Source: Zelonia costaricensis
Lineage: Eukaryota > Euglenozoa > Kinetoplastea > Trypanosomatida > Trypanosomatidae
Direction: 5' to 3'
Length of the DNA stretch: 13,143 nt
Assembly: GCA_030849075.1 (NCBI GenBank)
Contig: JASAOO010002903.1
Location: 1 to 13,143, forward strand
The notes beneath the pieces were generated by a model, which was given only the letters and a program-made list of their open reading frames with translations, was not told the DNA's origin and did not search any database. The translations under genes and the position numbers were made by a program. The stretch's first letter is position 1; each line of letters starts with the position of its first letter. Positions 1 to 7,915 of this stretch are shown here, piece by piece.

Positions 1-1540
1 GCTGCATTGCTAGGCCCCCCCCCCTCCCCCGATCTTGTGCATCCTACGCGTTCGACTGCGCACCCCCCTTGTCCTCCCTCCCCCTCTCCCCATCTGTCAT
101 CGACATCCCTCCATCATTTTTTCTCTTCTTCATCCTCGTCTCGCTTGCGCGTTTCTCTTTTTTTTTTCTACCCCCTTTTTCTGTTTGCTCCTTTGCGTCT
201 TGAGCGTTGTGATTTCGTATTGAGTCGACTTGTGCGCCATCGTGCGTTGCGTGTTTTTTTTGGGGGGGAGGTTTTGGCTTTGGTCTCTTGTGGTTCTCTT
301 CTCCGGTGCGTCTTTTTTCTTTCTTTCTTTGTGGTTGCTCCTTTCCTTTTCTTTGCGTTCGTGTGTGTGGGATTCTCCCGTCTGGAGGCGTCGCGTGTTC
401 CCTGTTGTTGTTGTTGTCTACCACTCGTGTTGTCGCGCCCCCTCCCCCCCACCCTCTCGACGTCTCACGTTTCTCTTCCTTCCCCCTCCCGCACTCAATT
501 CGCACGATCGTCTGGGCCACGCTTCCCTCCGCTTTACTCTTTTTTTTCTTTCGTTTTCGTTTTCGCTTCAGCCTCCTCTCCACACTTCGCCAGTGCGTAC
601 AACTGCGTGGCAGGCGTGCGTATTCACGTGCGGCTGCATCCCTCCCCCGTTTCACGCTATCTCCTCCTCCCTTATCACCGCTCGTGCGTCTGCCGCTCCC
701 CCCGCACTCCACACCACTCCCCTATCCGCGAGCCGCCACTGCACTGTGGCCTCTTCCTCTTCCACCTAGTGCTTCCCTCCCCCTTCCTCTCTCCCTTACG
801 CGCTTGCTCGCTACTCTCGTTACAGGCTTGTTGGGCGTGTGTGTGTGTCTAGAGCTGTTCACACCTGTGCTTCAGCACTCTCGACGCAGAACCCTTGCAT
901 TCCGGCCTCACCTTTGTTCGACGCCCGCTTATCACAAAAAAAAGGTAACACCAACCACTCAATACACACGTGGAGGCACCGCTGCCGTACTCTCAACGAC
1001 ACGGCAGCCCCTCTCCCCCTTCTGTGCCTCTTGTGTTCCTCGCCCCGCTCTGTCTCTGCTCCCCCCTCGTTTCACTTCCGCCTCTGTGCCTCTGTGCGGG
1101 CAAGAGCCAGATCTTGGATCTCCCCACTCCCCACCATCAACCTCAACCACGCAGCCGTGCACGCTCGCAGCCGCCCTCCTCTCTCTCTTTTTATTTTTGT
1201 TTGTTTCTCTGTTGTGCTGCGCTTGCGGTGCGTGTCGTTTGCACGTGCGGTCCGCTTTTCTCTCTCTCTCGTCTGGCTTCACTTTGGGTGGCTGCTGTTT
1301 GGCTTCGGCTGCTTTCTTTTCGTCTTTGTTTTTGTGCGTGCGTGCACGTTTGTGTGTCTGGGTGTGTGTGTCTCTCTGTTTCCCCTCCCCTCCTCGAGCG
1401 TTTGATCTCGTGTTTGCGTCTCGGCAACCTTCTTTTTCTTTTTTTCTTTTGTTGTTGTTTCCACCTCCCCCCCCTTCCCCACTCCTTCGCGCGCGTGGGC
1501 GCATATTCTACCATCGAAGCAAACGTGTTGTGACGGACTC
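1..1540. other. Non-coding pyrimidine-rich region
   Basis: Almost continuous C/T-rich + strand with runs of T and C and G/T-rich patches (for example 395-416 and 1320-1380). The only clear break is an A8 run at 936-943 in a short A/C-rich patch (about 930-970). Open frames here, up to about 400 codons, encode Ser/Leu/Pro/Phe/Arg/Cys strings with no recognisable domain and overlap one another in several frames, so I read them as composition artefacts. It is probably intergenic or 3' UTR sequence of an upstream gene on the + strand. Confidence 0.7.
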
Positions 1541-1800
1541 ATAGCACAGACTTGCGGCTACTCCGCCTCCACACAAAAGTAACGGACAACTAAGGAGAGC
1601 ATACAGGGCGGGTGCCTCCCTGATCATTGCTGCACGTACAACAGGGTAAACTGACAGCGCCAAGAGGAGCGCGGCTGCACACCGACGTGCACGCGAGTGC
1701 CCATCACCCACCGCCCCTCCAACGTACCACTCCCCCATCCACACAAACCGGAAGAAAGAAGTCGCTCACAGACGATTCCGTGGCGGTTCACGAGAGCTGC
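1541..1800. other. Compositionally balanced non-coding island
   Basis: Purines and pyrimidines are mixed here, in contrast to the C/T-rich DNA on both sides. I see no convincing gene; a 78-codon frame on the - strand (1508-1744) has no ATG-independent support or known motif. The 10-mer CAGGGTAAAC at 1642-1651 recurs at 2314-2323. The island could be part of an untranslated or non-coding transcript. Confidence 0.45.
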
Positions 1801-1805
1801 TCACC

Positions 1806-1809
1806 TTTT

Positions 1810-1846
<37 letters not shown>
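1806..1846 (+). repeat. T9(GT)16 microsatellite
   Basis: Nine T (1806-1814) run straight into 16 perfect GT units (1815-1846). This is the longest dinucleotide repeat in the window and is likely to vary in length between strains. Confidence 0.97.
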
Positions 1847-1847
<1 letters not shown>

Positions 1848-2270
1848 AGTCCTATTTTCCTTGTTGCTGTTGTTGCTGTGGGTGCAGTAGAGTCTGGCAT
1901 TCACCTCCTTCTTTTCCCTCCCTCCCGCCCCGCCTTCACACTCACGGCCGTCACCTCTCGTTGGGGGATCCCCTCCGTCCCCCTTTTTTTCTTCTCTTTC
2001 TCCCCGTCAGCGTCTCGGTGCCGCTGTTTTCTACTCTCCCTCTTCTTCTTCTTCTTCTTCCGCCTCCTCAACCGCAGCTTGCCTCCTTTCTTGTTCGTCA
2101 CCTTTGTGATCGCCCCGCCCCCGCCCCTCCCTCCCTCTCTCTCCATCTTTCCTGCGTCTTCCCCCACTTCCCCACTTCCCCTACGGCAGTTTTCCACGTG
2201 TGTGCGCCATCCGCGCCTCAAGCCCGCATTTTTGTTCGAATTCCGCGGGTCTATCGGCACGCACACCATC
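1847..2270. other. Non-coding pyrimidine-rich region with TTC repeat
   Basis: C/T-rich stretch including a CTT/TTC triplet run at about 2040-2060. No credible gene. It resembles splice-acceptor-type polypyrimidine DNA on the + strand. Confidence 0.65.
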
Positions 2271-2354
2271 AAAAAAAAAAAAGAGGCTCAAAAAACAACA
2301 ACAACAAGCCCACCAGGGTAAACGGGAAAGCACAAAAAAGAAAAAAAACGGAAC
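2271..2354 (+). repeat. A-rich island with A12, ACA triplets and A8 run
   Basis: Begins with A12 at 2271-2282 directly after CATC, continues with an A6 run after CTC (2290-2295), an ACA triplet run and further A runs to about 2348. It is surrounded by C/T-rich DNA. Such A-rich islands recur through both flanks. Confidence 0.85.
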
Positions 2355-3200
2355 TTGCGCTTCCTTTTCTTTGTGTTGCTGAGTGGGCTCATTTCACTTG
2401 GGCCCCCCCCTCACTCTCTGTGCGTGTGCTCGGCCCACGCTTTGAGTTTCAGCTCCTCCCCTCTCCCGACTGTTCGGACGGTGGCCCTGCGCTTGCCGGC
2501 TTGCTGTATTTTTTGGTTTTTTTTCGCTGTCTTCTTTTTTCTTTGTCTTTGTTGTCCTCTCACTAGCTGCGTGCGTGCGTATCTGTTTTTTTTTTTGTGT
2601 GTGCGTGTCTGTGTGCGTCTGTATTTCATATTTCCTGCCACTTGCCCCCCTTCCATCTCTCCCTCCCTCGATCCCTCGATCCCTCTTTCCCCTCCTTCCC
2701 CTCGTCGCCCTCGTCACTCGTGTTTGTTGGCTTCTCCAGGCGCCATCCGGGGCACGCGCGCGCATTTACGTGCACACACCCCAAACAGTTTCCTCCAAGG
2801 GCTGTCCTCCACCAAAAGACTATCAAAAAGTAAAAAAGTGAACTCGTGTTCATCTTTCACCGCTTTTTTTCTTCTGAACTCCTCGATCTTGACCCCAGTA
2901 CTCCAGTCACACCTCTCCTCTTTCTACCCCCTTCTCTCTTCTCCCCCATCTCAAGTGGCGTCATCTTATTACCTTTCAAGTACACGCCCGTGCGCGTGCG
3001 TCTCTGCGCGTTCGTGCGTCCTCCTACCCCCCTCCGCGACGCACACCATCCGCTTTCTTTCCTTTTCCCCTTTTCTTCTTTCTGTGTCCTGCTCCCCGCC
3101 CCTCCACACTCCCCTTCCACCCTGTCCCGCTGCTCGCGGGTGAGCCGGTCGCTTTCGTCTCGTTTTCTCAGCACAGCAGCACGAGCAGCCACACATTCCT
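2355..3200. other. Non-coding pyrimidine-rich region with small A-rich patch
   Basis: C/T-rich with G/T-rich patches near 2597-2625, a short tandem of CTCGATCC units at about 2665-2685, and a small A-rich patch at about 2814-2840 that contains TCAAAAA at 2823. No gene is supported. Confidence 0.65.
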
Positions 3201-3305
3201 CAAAAAACAAAAAAACAAGAACAACAAAAAACAGAAGAACACACACACAACCACGCTAGCAAGTCAAAAATAGATTATCAAAGGAAACAAAAGAGGAAAA
3301 AGCGA
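3201..3305 (+). repeat. A-rich island
   Basis: About 105 bases of A-rich sequence with CAAAAA-type runs, (AC) units at 3240-3249 and a second TCAAAAA at 3264. It starts abruptly after CCTC. Confidence 0.85.
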
Positions 3306-3773
3306 CGGTCGATCTTGTTATTCAATCACCGAGGGCATTGGGAAATCAAACACACGCACACACCGCTGGAGCTCCGTGTACCGCTTCCGCCACCGCTCCC
3401 CCTTTTCAAAGCCATACGGCCACCGTGCTGGCGCGTACCCCGCACTGCTCTTTTTTGCTCTCTTGTGTTGACGTGGTCACCGTCTCGTTCTCTTTCTCGG
3501 TCTATCGCCTGTGTGTGTGTGTGTGTGTGCGTCTGGATCGTGCCAACTTCATCTTCGGCCTTCTACCCCTTTCCTTATTGTTGTATTGGGAGAAGAGTTG
3601 CGACGCTGCACCCTGACCGACTTTTACACGACAATCCCGCCTCTTCGCTGCCTCCTTTGTTTTGCTCTTCGCTCACTTCTGCCGTTCCGTCGAAGCGGAC
3701 GTCACCCATACACGGAAAGAACTGGAGAGGTCCACGCGTGCCACACCCGCCGCCGCGAAGAACCACCCCCCTC
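3306..3773. other. Non-coding stretch upstream of the CCCH gene
   Basis: Mixed composition with pyrimidine-rich patches and a (GT)9 repeat at 3511-3528. No credible coding frame. Probably intergenic, upstream of the spliced-leader addition sites. Confidence 0.6.
3511..3528 (+). repeat. (GT)9 microsatellite
   Basis: Nine perfect GT units on the + strand. Confidence 0.95.
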
Positions 3774-3820
3774 AAAAAAAAAAAGAAGAAAAGAACCCTT
3801 CAGAAAACAGAGGAAACTGA
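3774..3820 (+). repeat. A-rich island with A11
   Basis: A11 at 3774-3784 after CCCTC, followed by GAAGAAAAGAA-type purines. It is the last island before the splice acceptor zone of the gene. Confidence 0.85.
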
Positions 3821-3906
3821 GCTCGGCGTGTCCCGCATCACAGACGCACACACGCAACAGCCACCCTCAATAATACTGCAGAGCCTGTGCAGTGTGTGTA
3901 GGTCTG

Positions 3907-3999
3907 CTTTCCTTTTCTACGTTTCGGTTCGTGTTCTTTTGTCCGACTCCCGGAGTGCGCTTCGCGCTGCTTCACTTCCACCAGCGCTCTCTCTGCGAG
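3907..3999 (+). promoter_or_regulatory. Probable trans-splice acceptor zone: polypyrimidine tract plus AG sites
   Basis: A mostly C/T stretch at about 3907-3942 is followed by AG dinucleotides ending at 3955, 3984 and 3999. Trypanosomatid mRNAs receive the spliced leader at an AG just downstream of a polypyrimidine tract. Use of these sites would give a 5' UTR of roughly 80-130 bases with no upstream ATG. A later pyrimidine tract (about 4048-4067) has no AG before the ATG at 4082, so it is a poorer candidate. The exact site cannot be chosen from sequence alone. Confidence 0.55.
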
Positions 4000-4081
4000 T
4001 GTTTGACGCCGACGTGCGCGTGGGCGTTTTGGGTGTCTTCTTGTTCACGACCGCCCTTTTCTCTTTTGGGTTTTGGAAAAA

Positions 4082-6619
4082 ATGAACAACAACAGCAGCA
4101 CCGGGGCCGTGACGCTCAACTGCCACTTCTCGTCCAACACGGGCACCACGGCGATGGCAGCCCCGGGCTTCGCGGCCAGTGTGCCTGGGCACAGCAGCGC
4201 CAGCAACAACAAAAACAGCCCCTCGTCCTCAGTCTCGTCACCGGGCATGCCGGCTGCCCCGTCGCCCGGCACCCCAGGCGGCGGCCCCATGGGCTTCTTT
4301 GCGAACCCCGCCTCCACCTACCAGACCCACTTCGGCGACTACGCTACCGGCGCTGTCACGATCAGCGCCCTGCCCGTCCGCTCCACCCCCAGCACGCCGC
4401 GGCAGCCGAGCGCAACGGTCACCCCGGGCAGCAGCATCGGCTCCGCGCTGTGCGGCGGCGGCAGCGGCGCCCCCGGCAGCAGCGCTGTGTCAGCGCCCAG
4501 CACCCCGCCCTACACGAGTGCTGTTGCCATGAACGGCGGTGTCGGCTTCGCGGGGTCGCCGGCGTCGGCGCCCGGCAGCGGCATCATCGGGCAGGGCCAG
4601 CGCTCGCACAGCAACGCGTCCTCGGGCACCAACAGTCCCCAGACGCTGAGCATCACCCCGTTGCTCAAGTTTGCGTCGCCGGTGACGAAACCGTCTGTGG
4701 CAGGCGCCGACTCGGCGGAGCGCTGCGTGCGGCGGGGCCGGGACGCGGTGGTGGCCCCCACCCCGATCGGTGCGACGTGTGCGCCGCCTTCGGTGGACGG
4801 CGTTGGTCCTACGCTGCAGGAACTCTGCTCCGCCGCCTCCACCTCGTCCTCGGCCTCCTCGGTCGGCTCGATGCCCGACTCGCTGGCCCACACAAACGCC
4901 CCGCCGCCGTACGCGGTGGACGCGTCGCGGCTCGCGGGCGCCACCGACTGCGCCGCCGCCACCACCACCGGCAGCCACGTGGGGTCGCCGCTGCTGTTCG
5001 AGCCTGAGATGGGCGTCTCCTCCACGGCGAGCGGCCCGACCGGCTCCACGGCCCTCACGATGGGGGAAGAGGTCCTGTGCGAGGCCCATAAGTACTCGCT
5101 CATCGTCGCGGTGGAGGGCACTAGCGGATGCGGCAGCGACGGCGCCGGTGCAGGCGGCAACTCGAACTCCAACAACCTCAGTTGCCGTGTGCGGAGCAAG
5201 ACGCCAGACACGACGCAGGCCGGCACCCCAGCGACACCGAACGGCGCCCGCGCGGAGCGGGCGTCCGCCTCGCCGCGCGGCTCGGCAGCGCACCATCAGC
5301 AGAAGCGCCACCAGCCCCGCACCTCGAGCCCCAACACCGCGGCCGTGGGCGGCTTCGCACTGGCCAGCGCCGGGCAGTCGCAGGAGGCGGCGGTGAGTGT
5401 GTACGACTCGGACTTCAAAACACTGCTTTCCATCCCTGCTGCTCAGGTGCTGCACCGGCCGCACCCGTCGCTAGGGGTGTCGCGGTTGGTTCTGTGCCGA
5501 AACTTCTCCCTCGAACACCCGGGCAACTGCTCCAAGGGCGAAATGTGCAAGTTTGTGCACGCCGACACGCGCAACGCGACGCGGTGCAGCATCCACGTGA
5601 ACTACGCGTGGCGCAATCTCGCGCTCTGCACGTACCCGCGGCTGCCACCGGGCGACAACCTCACCATCCTCGCGCCGAACGAGCGGCCCCCATCGGAGGT
5701 GATCCCTAGCGAGCGCATTCTCCTCACACGCGGCAGCACCAACTGGCGCGAGCACTCCTCCCCGCTCTCGCACTGCGCGCACTACTACTTCAACCGCATG
5801 TGCAACCGCGGCGAGCGCTGCAACTTCATCCACACGGTGCACGTCGACCCCAACGTGCAGGGCGACTTCAAGCGCGCCCCGGCCCCGACGGCGGTGGCAC
5901 CGATCGTGTCGAAGTCGCCCACATCCGCCGCCCTCCGCGGTGCTGGTGGAGCGTCCACCAGCGACGGACACTCGCCGACAGCTGCCCAGCAGCAGCATCA
6001 CACCAACTCGCCCCACCACCACAGCGGGAACACGGGCCCATCTGCGGCCTCAGCAGCCGCCGCTGCCGCCAGCGGTCACATGTCACCGGTGAACCAGTCG
6101 CAGCCGCAACTGCAGCAGCAGACCCAACCGCCGCCGCCGCCGCCGCCGCAGCTCGGCGGCAGTCCGAACCCCGCCGGCGTCGCGTACGCGTTCGCGCCGA
6201 GCATGTTTGCGCCGCCTGGGCATGGCTGCCTGGCGTACCCGATGCTCAGCCCCACCTGCGCCGCTGGTGCCTCCATGCTGCCGCAGTCGCCCACGGGTGC
6301 CCCTGCGCCGTACGTGATGCTGATGAACGGCCCTGGCCAGGGATACATGCCCGCTACTCTGCTGAACCCCGCCGTCGGCGCTCCGCCACCGCCGCCGCCG
6401 TCGGCACCGCAGCTCGGAGGCCCGGGCGGGGTGTTCTTGTTGGTGCCCACTGCAGGTGGCGCCGGCTCGCAGCTGAGCGGCTCCGGCACCCCGCGCAGCC
6501 CGGTCTCCCCGCTCGGGCAGTCGCTGAGCAGTCTGAGCAACGGCCCAGTCGACTGGTCCTTCTATGGCGACCTCGACACCGCAACCTGGATGCCCTCGTC
6601 GTGCTCCCCGCGTCTGTGA
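4082..6619 (+). CDS. Two-finger CCCH zinc finger protein with long low-complexity arms (putative RNA-binding regulator)
   Basis: Intronless frame of 845 residues. The start is the ATG at 4082 in an AAAAAATG context; the frame stays open upstream but has no earlier ATG near it, and there is no ATG at all in 3901-4081. Residues 1-440 are low complexity (Ser, Thr, Pro, Gly, Ala) with many SP/TP pairs, apart from a more ordinary patch at about 327-346. A denser segment at about 441-600 holds finger 1 (C472-x10-C483-x5-C489-x3-H493), a 71-residue linker, and finger 2 (C565-x8-C574-x5-C580-x3-H584). Residues 600-820 are Gln/His/Ala/Pro rich: QQQHH at 636, six Ala at 658-663, and Pro runs at 683 and 768, each followed by QLGG. 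The end (824-836) is acidic and aromatic. CCCH fingers usually bind single-stranded RNA, and in trypanosomatids they act in mRNA stability or translation. That role is inferred here. No catalytic domain, signal peptide or membrane segment is visible. I do not recognise the exact orthologue, so no symbol is given. Confidence 0.93.
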   Translation: MNNNSSTGAVTLNCHFSSNTGTTAMAAPGFAASVPGHSSASNNKNSPSSSVSSPGMPAAPSPGTPGGGPMGFFANPASTYQTHFGDYATGAVTISALPVRSTPSTPRQPSATVTPGSSIGSALCGGGSGAPGSSAVSAPSTPPYTSAVAMNGGVGFAGSPASAPGSGIIGQGQRSHSNASSGTNSPQTLSITPLLKFASPVTKPSVAGADSAERCVRRGRDAVVAPTPIGATCAPPSVDGVGPTLQELCSAASTSSSASSVGSMPDSLAHTNAPPPYAVDASRLAGATDCAAATTTGSHVGSPLLFEPEMGVSSTASGPTGSTALTMGEEVLCEAHKYSLIVAVEGTSGCGSDGAGAGGNSNSNNLSCRVRSKTPDTTQAGTPATPNGARAERASASPRGSAAHHQQKRHQPRTSSPNTAAVGGFALASAGQSQEAAVSVYDSDFKTLLSIPAAQVLHRPHPSLGVSRLVLCRNFSLEHPGNCSKGEMCKFVHADTRNATRCSIHVNYAWRNLALCTYPRLPPGDNLTILAPNERPPSEVIPSERILLTRGSTNWREHSSPLSHCAHYYFNRMCNRGERCNFIHTVHVDPNVQGDFKRAPAPTAVAPIVSKSPTSAALRGAGGASTSDGHSPTAAQQQHHTNSPHHHSGNTGPSAASAAAAAASGHMSPVNQSQPQLQQQTQPPPPPPPQLGGSPNPAGVAYAFAPSMFAPPGHGCLAYPMLSPTCAAGASMLPQSPTGAPAPYVMLMNGPGQGYMPATLLNPAVGAPPPPPPSAPQLGGPGGVFLLVPTAGGAGSQLSGSGTPRSPVSPLGQSLSSLSNGPVDWSFYGDLDTATWMPSSCSPRL
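5495..5560 (+). other. CCCH zinc finger 1 (C-x10-C-x5-C-x3-H)
   Basis: Residues 472-493 of the protein. Ligands are C472, C483, C489 and H493. The x5 and x3 spacings are standard for CCCH fingers, but the first gap is 10 residues rather than the more common 7 or 8. Basic and aromatic residues flank the ligands (R473, F475, K485, K490, F491), as expected for a nucleic-acid-binding finger. The function is inferred from the family. Confidence 0.88.
5774..5833 (+). other. CCCH zinc finger 2 (canonical C-x8-C-x5-C-x3-H)
   Basis: Residues 565-584, with ligands C565, C574, C580 and H584 in the classic spacing. Aromatic residues at 568, 569, 570 and 582 are well placed for base stacking with RNA. 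It follows finger 1 after 71 residues, so the two are not a compact tandem pair of the TTP type, where the linker is much shorter. Confidence 0.92.
6128..6160 (+). repeat. Pro7-QLGG coding repeat, copy 1
   Basis: Residues 683-693 are seven Pro followed by QLGG, coded by CCG codons. The module recurs in the same protein at residues 768-780. Confidence 0.85.
6383..6421 (+). repeat. Pro6-SAP-QLGG coding repeat, copy 2
   Basis: Residues 768-780 are six Pro, then Ser-Ala-Pro and QLGG. Copy 1 is at residues 683-693. Confidence 0.82.
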
Positions 6620-6652
6620 TGTGAAGCGGCGACAATGCTTATCAGGCGGTGC

Positions 6653-6682
6653 GGGGTGGAGAGCAGGGGGTGGGGGGGGGGG
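6653..6682 (+). promoter_or_regulatory. Putative G-quadruplex-forming run in the proximal 3' UTR
   Basis: G4 (6653-6656), G5 (6666-6670), one T, then G11 (6672-6682), 36 bases after the stop codon. The last run alone can supply two or more tracts, so four tracts of three or more G are available on the sense strand. A quadruplex in the mRNA is an inference; it may act on translation, decay or 3' processing. Confidence 0.5.
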
Positions 6683-7062
6683 CAGAGGCGTGCTGCAGTG
6701 GAGAGTGTGAGTGCTGCTCCCCTCCCCTCCGCTCTGCTGCCTTCATGTGCAGCGTCCCTTCCTCTTGTGTTCCTTGGTGGCGCGCGCGGCTGCATCGCGC
6801 TCGGTTCTCTCCCGCGGTGCGGGTGGTAGTTTAGGCTGCTGCAGTCTTGTCTCATTCTCGCTGGCTTCGAGTGTGCCATCTTTTTCTTTTGCTAGTGTTG
6901 AATGTTGACTGCTGTGTCTTCGCTGCTGCGCGAGAGGCACCTTGGTGGTCCGTCGGCGTGAAGTGGCGTGCCTGTTGACGCGATCCATTTCCCGTCTTGC
7001 TCCCACTCGCCGGCTCCCGTTTTTGGGGAAACAGGCGAGCGGGAACGTGTGGGTGTGTGTAT

Positions 7063-7077
7063 GTGTGTGTGTGTGTC
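7063..7077 (+). repeat. GT-rich microsatellite
   Basis: Near-perfect GT units on the + strand, part of a longer G/T stretch from about 7047 interrupted by an A. Confidence 0.85.
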
Positions 7078-7371
7078 TGCGGGCACACGGAACTAAGAGC
7101 GACTGTCGTGTGTTCTTCTTCTTCTCTAAATACCCTCGCCCCCTTTTTTCTTCTGTTGCACTTTCATCTTCGTCGATCTCGACGTCGCTGTTGAATTTCG
7201 AGGGAGACGACACGTGTCCGTTCTCCGAATCATATTGCGGCGTGCGTGCCCGCGTGCGTGCACTTACCAGCAGTCCCCCCCTTCTCTGTGTGTCTTCGTA
7301 TCTTTGTATGTGTGTGTGAGAGAGGGGGAAGGAGCAGGCAAGGCACGGCGATGGCGAACAACCACAACATC

Positions 7372-7494
7372 AAAAAAAAAAATGAAGCCAGGAAACGCTG
7401 CCGCGGCAAGGGTCAACACCCACACCTCAAAAAGAAAAAGCCAGAAGAGAAGAAAAGTGGAATACCCCCCTCCCCCCAAGAAGGAAAAAAAAGG
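7372..7494 (+). repeat. A-rich island, two TCAAAAA entries
   Basis: A11 at 7372-7382 after CATC, a second A run at 7429 after CCTC, then purine-rich sequence up to about 7494, interrupted by a C-rich patch at about 7465-7478. Confidence 0.85.
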
Positions 7495-7837
7495 ATGCTC
7501 ACGGGACTGTGCTTGTGTGTGTGTGTTGGGGGACAGAGCGGCGAGGGTGCGTGCCAGCGCCGGGTTTTGTCCTTGAACCGCCACACACCGCGTCTCTTCC
7601 GTGTTTCTTCTTTTTCCCTTTTTTTTTTTCGGGTTTCCGCTCGCCCATTTTTTCATTTTTCCTTCCTGACAGACGCCCAAACGGGGGGCATCACGAATGC
7701 AACCTCCGTCGAGTGCCTCATGCGCCGCGTATTGCGACGTTTTTTTTCTTTGTGTTGTGTTGTGTTGTCTCCCACCCGCTCCTTGTTGTGCGCGCCAGGG
7801 CCGACTGCGCGCGCATGCAGCGTGCGGCGCTCCAAAG
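7495..7837. other. Non-coding pyrimidine-rich region
   Basis: GT-rich at 7515-7527, T-rich at about 7604-7630, and a (TTGTG)-type run at about 7751-7768. No gene is supported. Confidence 0.6.
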
Positions 7838-7915
7838 TCAAAAAATCGAGCACACTCCCACACACCTCAAAAAAAAAGAAGAACATGGAAAGCTCAAGAG
7901 GGACGGAGGAGAGCA
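7838..7915 (+). repeat. A-rich island
   Basis: TCAAAAA at 7838 and A9 at 7869-7877 after CCTC, followed by purine-rich GAAGAA-type sequence. Confidence 0.85.

Larger units (their letters stand above)
6620..7371 (+). other. Proximal 3' UTR / downstream non-coding region
   Basis: Begins directly after the TGA at 6617. It is G/T-rich at first (G runs 6653-6682), then mixed, then C/T-rich near 7107-7160. It contains a GT-rich stretch (about 7047-7077), a small inverted repeat (CTCGCC 7006-7011 with GGCGAG 7034-7039) and the 10-bp palindrome GACACGTGTC at 7209-7218. No coding frame is supported. The position of the poly(A) site cannot be read from sequence. Confidence 0.6.

Noticed and set aside
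7..1544. Long overlapping open frames upstream (281, 418 and 187 codons)
   Set aside because: They overlap in several frames, are made of Ser/Leu/Pro/Phe/Cys/Arg, have no domains, and follow directly from C/T-rich DNA with few stop codons.
4073..4081. Upstream TTG in frame as the start codon
   Set aside because: Trypanosomatid nuclear genes start at ATG; the ATG at 4082 has a strong A-rich context.
3892..5007. 371-codon + strand frame overlapping the start of the gene
   Set aside because: The overlapping part is a frame-shifted reading of the true gene (Arg/His/Gln-rich) with no recognisable domain; the 4082 frame carries the zinc fingers.
5386..5402. GGTGAGTGT, a 5' splice-site look-alike inside the gene
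   Set aside because: Cis introns are very rare in trypanosomatids, and the frame reads cleanly through it into the zinc fingers.
4490..5464. 324-codon antisense frame and other shadow frames within the CCCH gene
   Set aside because: Arg/Ala/Gly-rich translation with no motif; it is explained by the GC-rich third positions of the sense gene.
7209..7218. 10-bp palindrome GACACGTGTC
   Set aside because: A single short palindrome with an E-box-like core; no partner site or known trypanosomatid factor supports a regulatory call.
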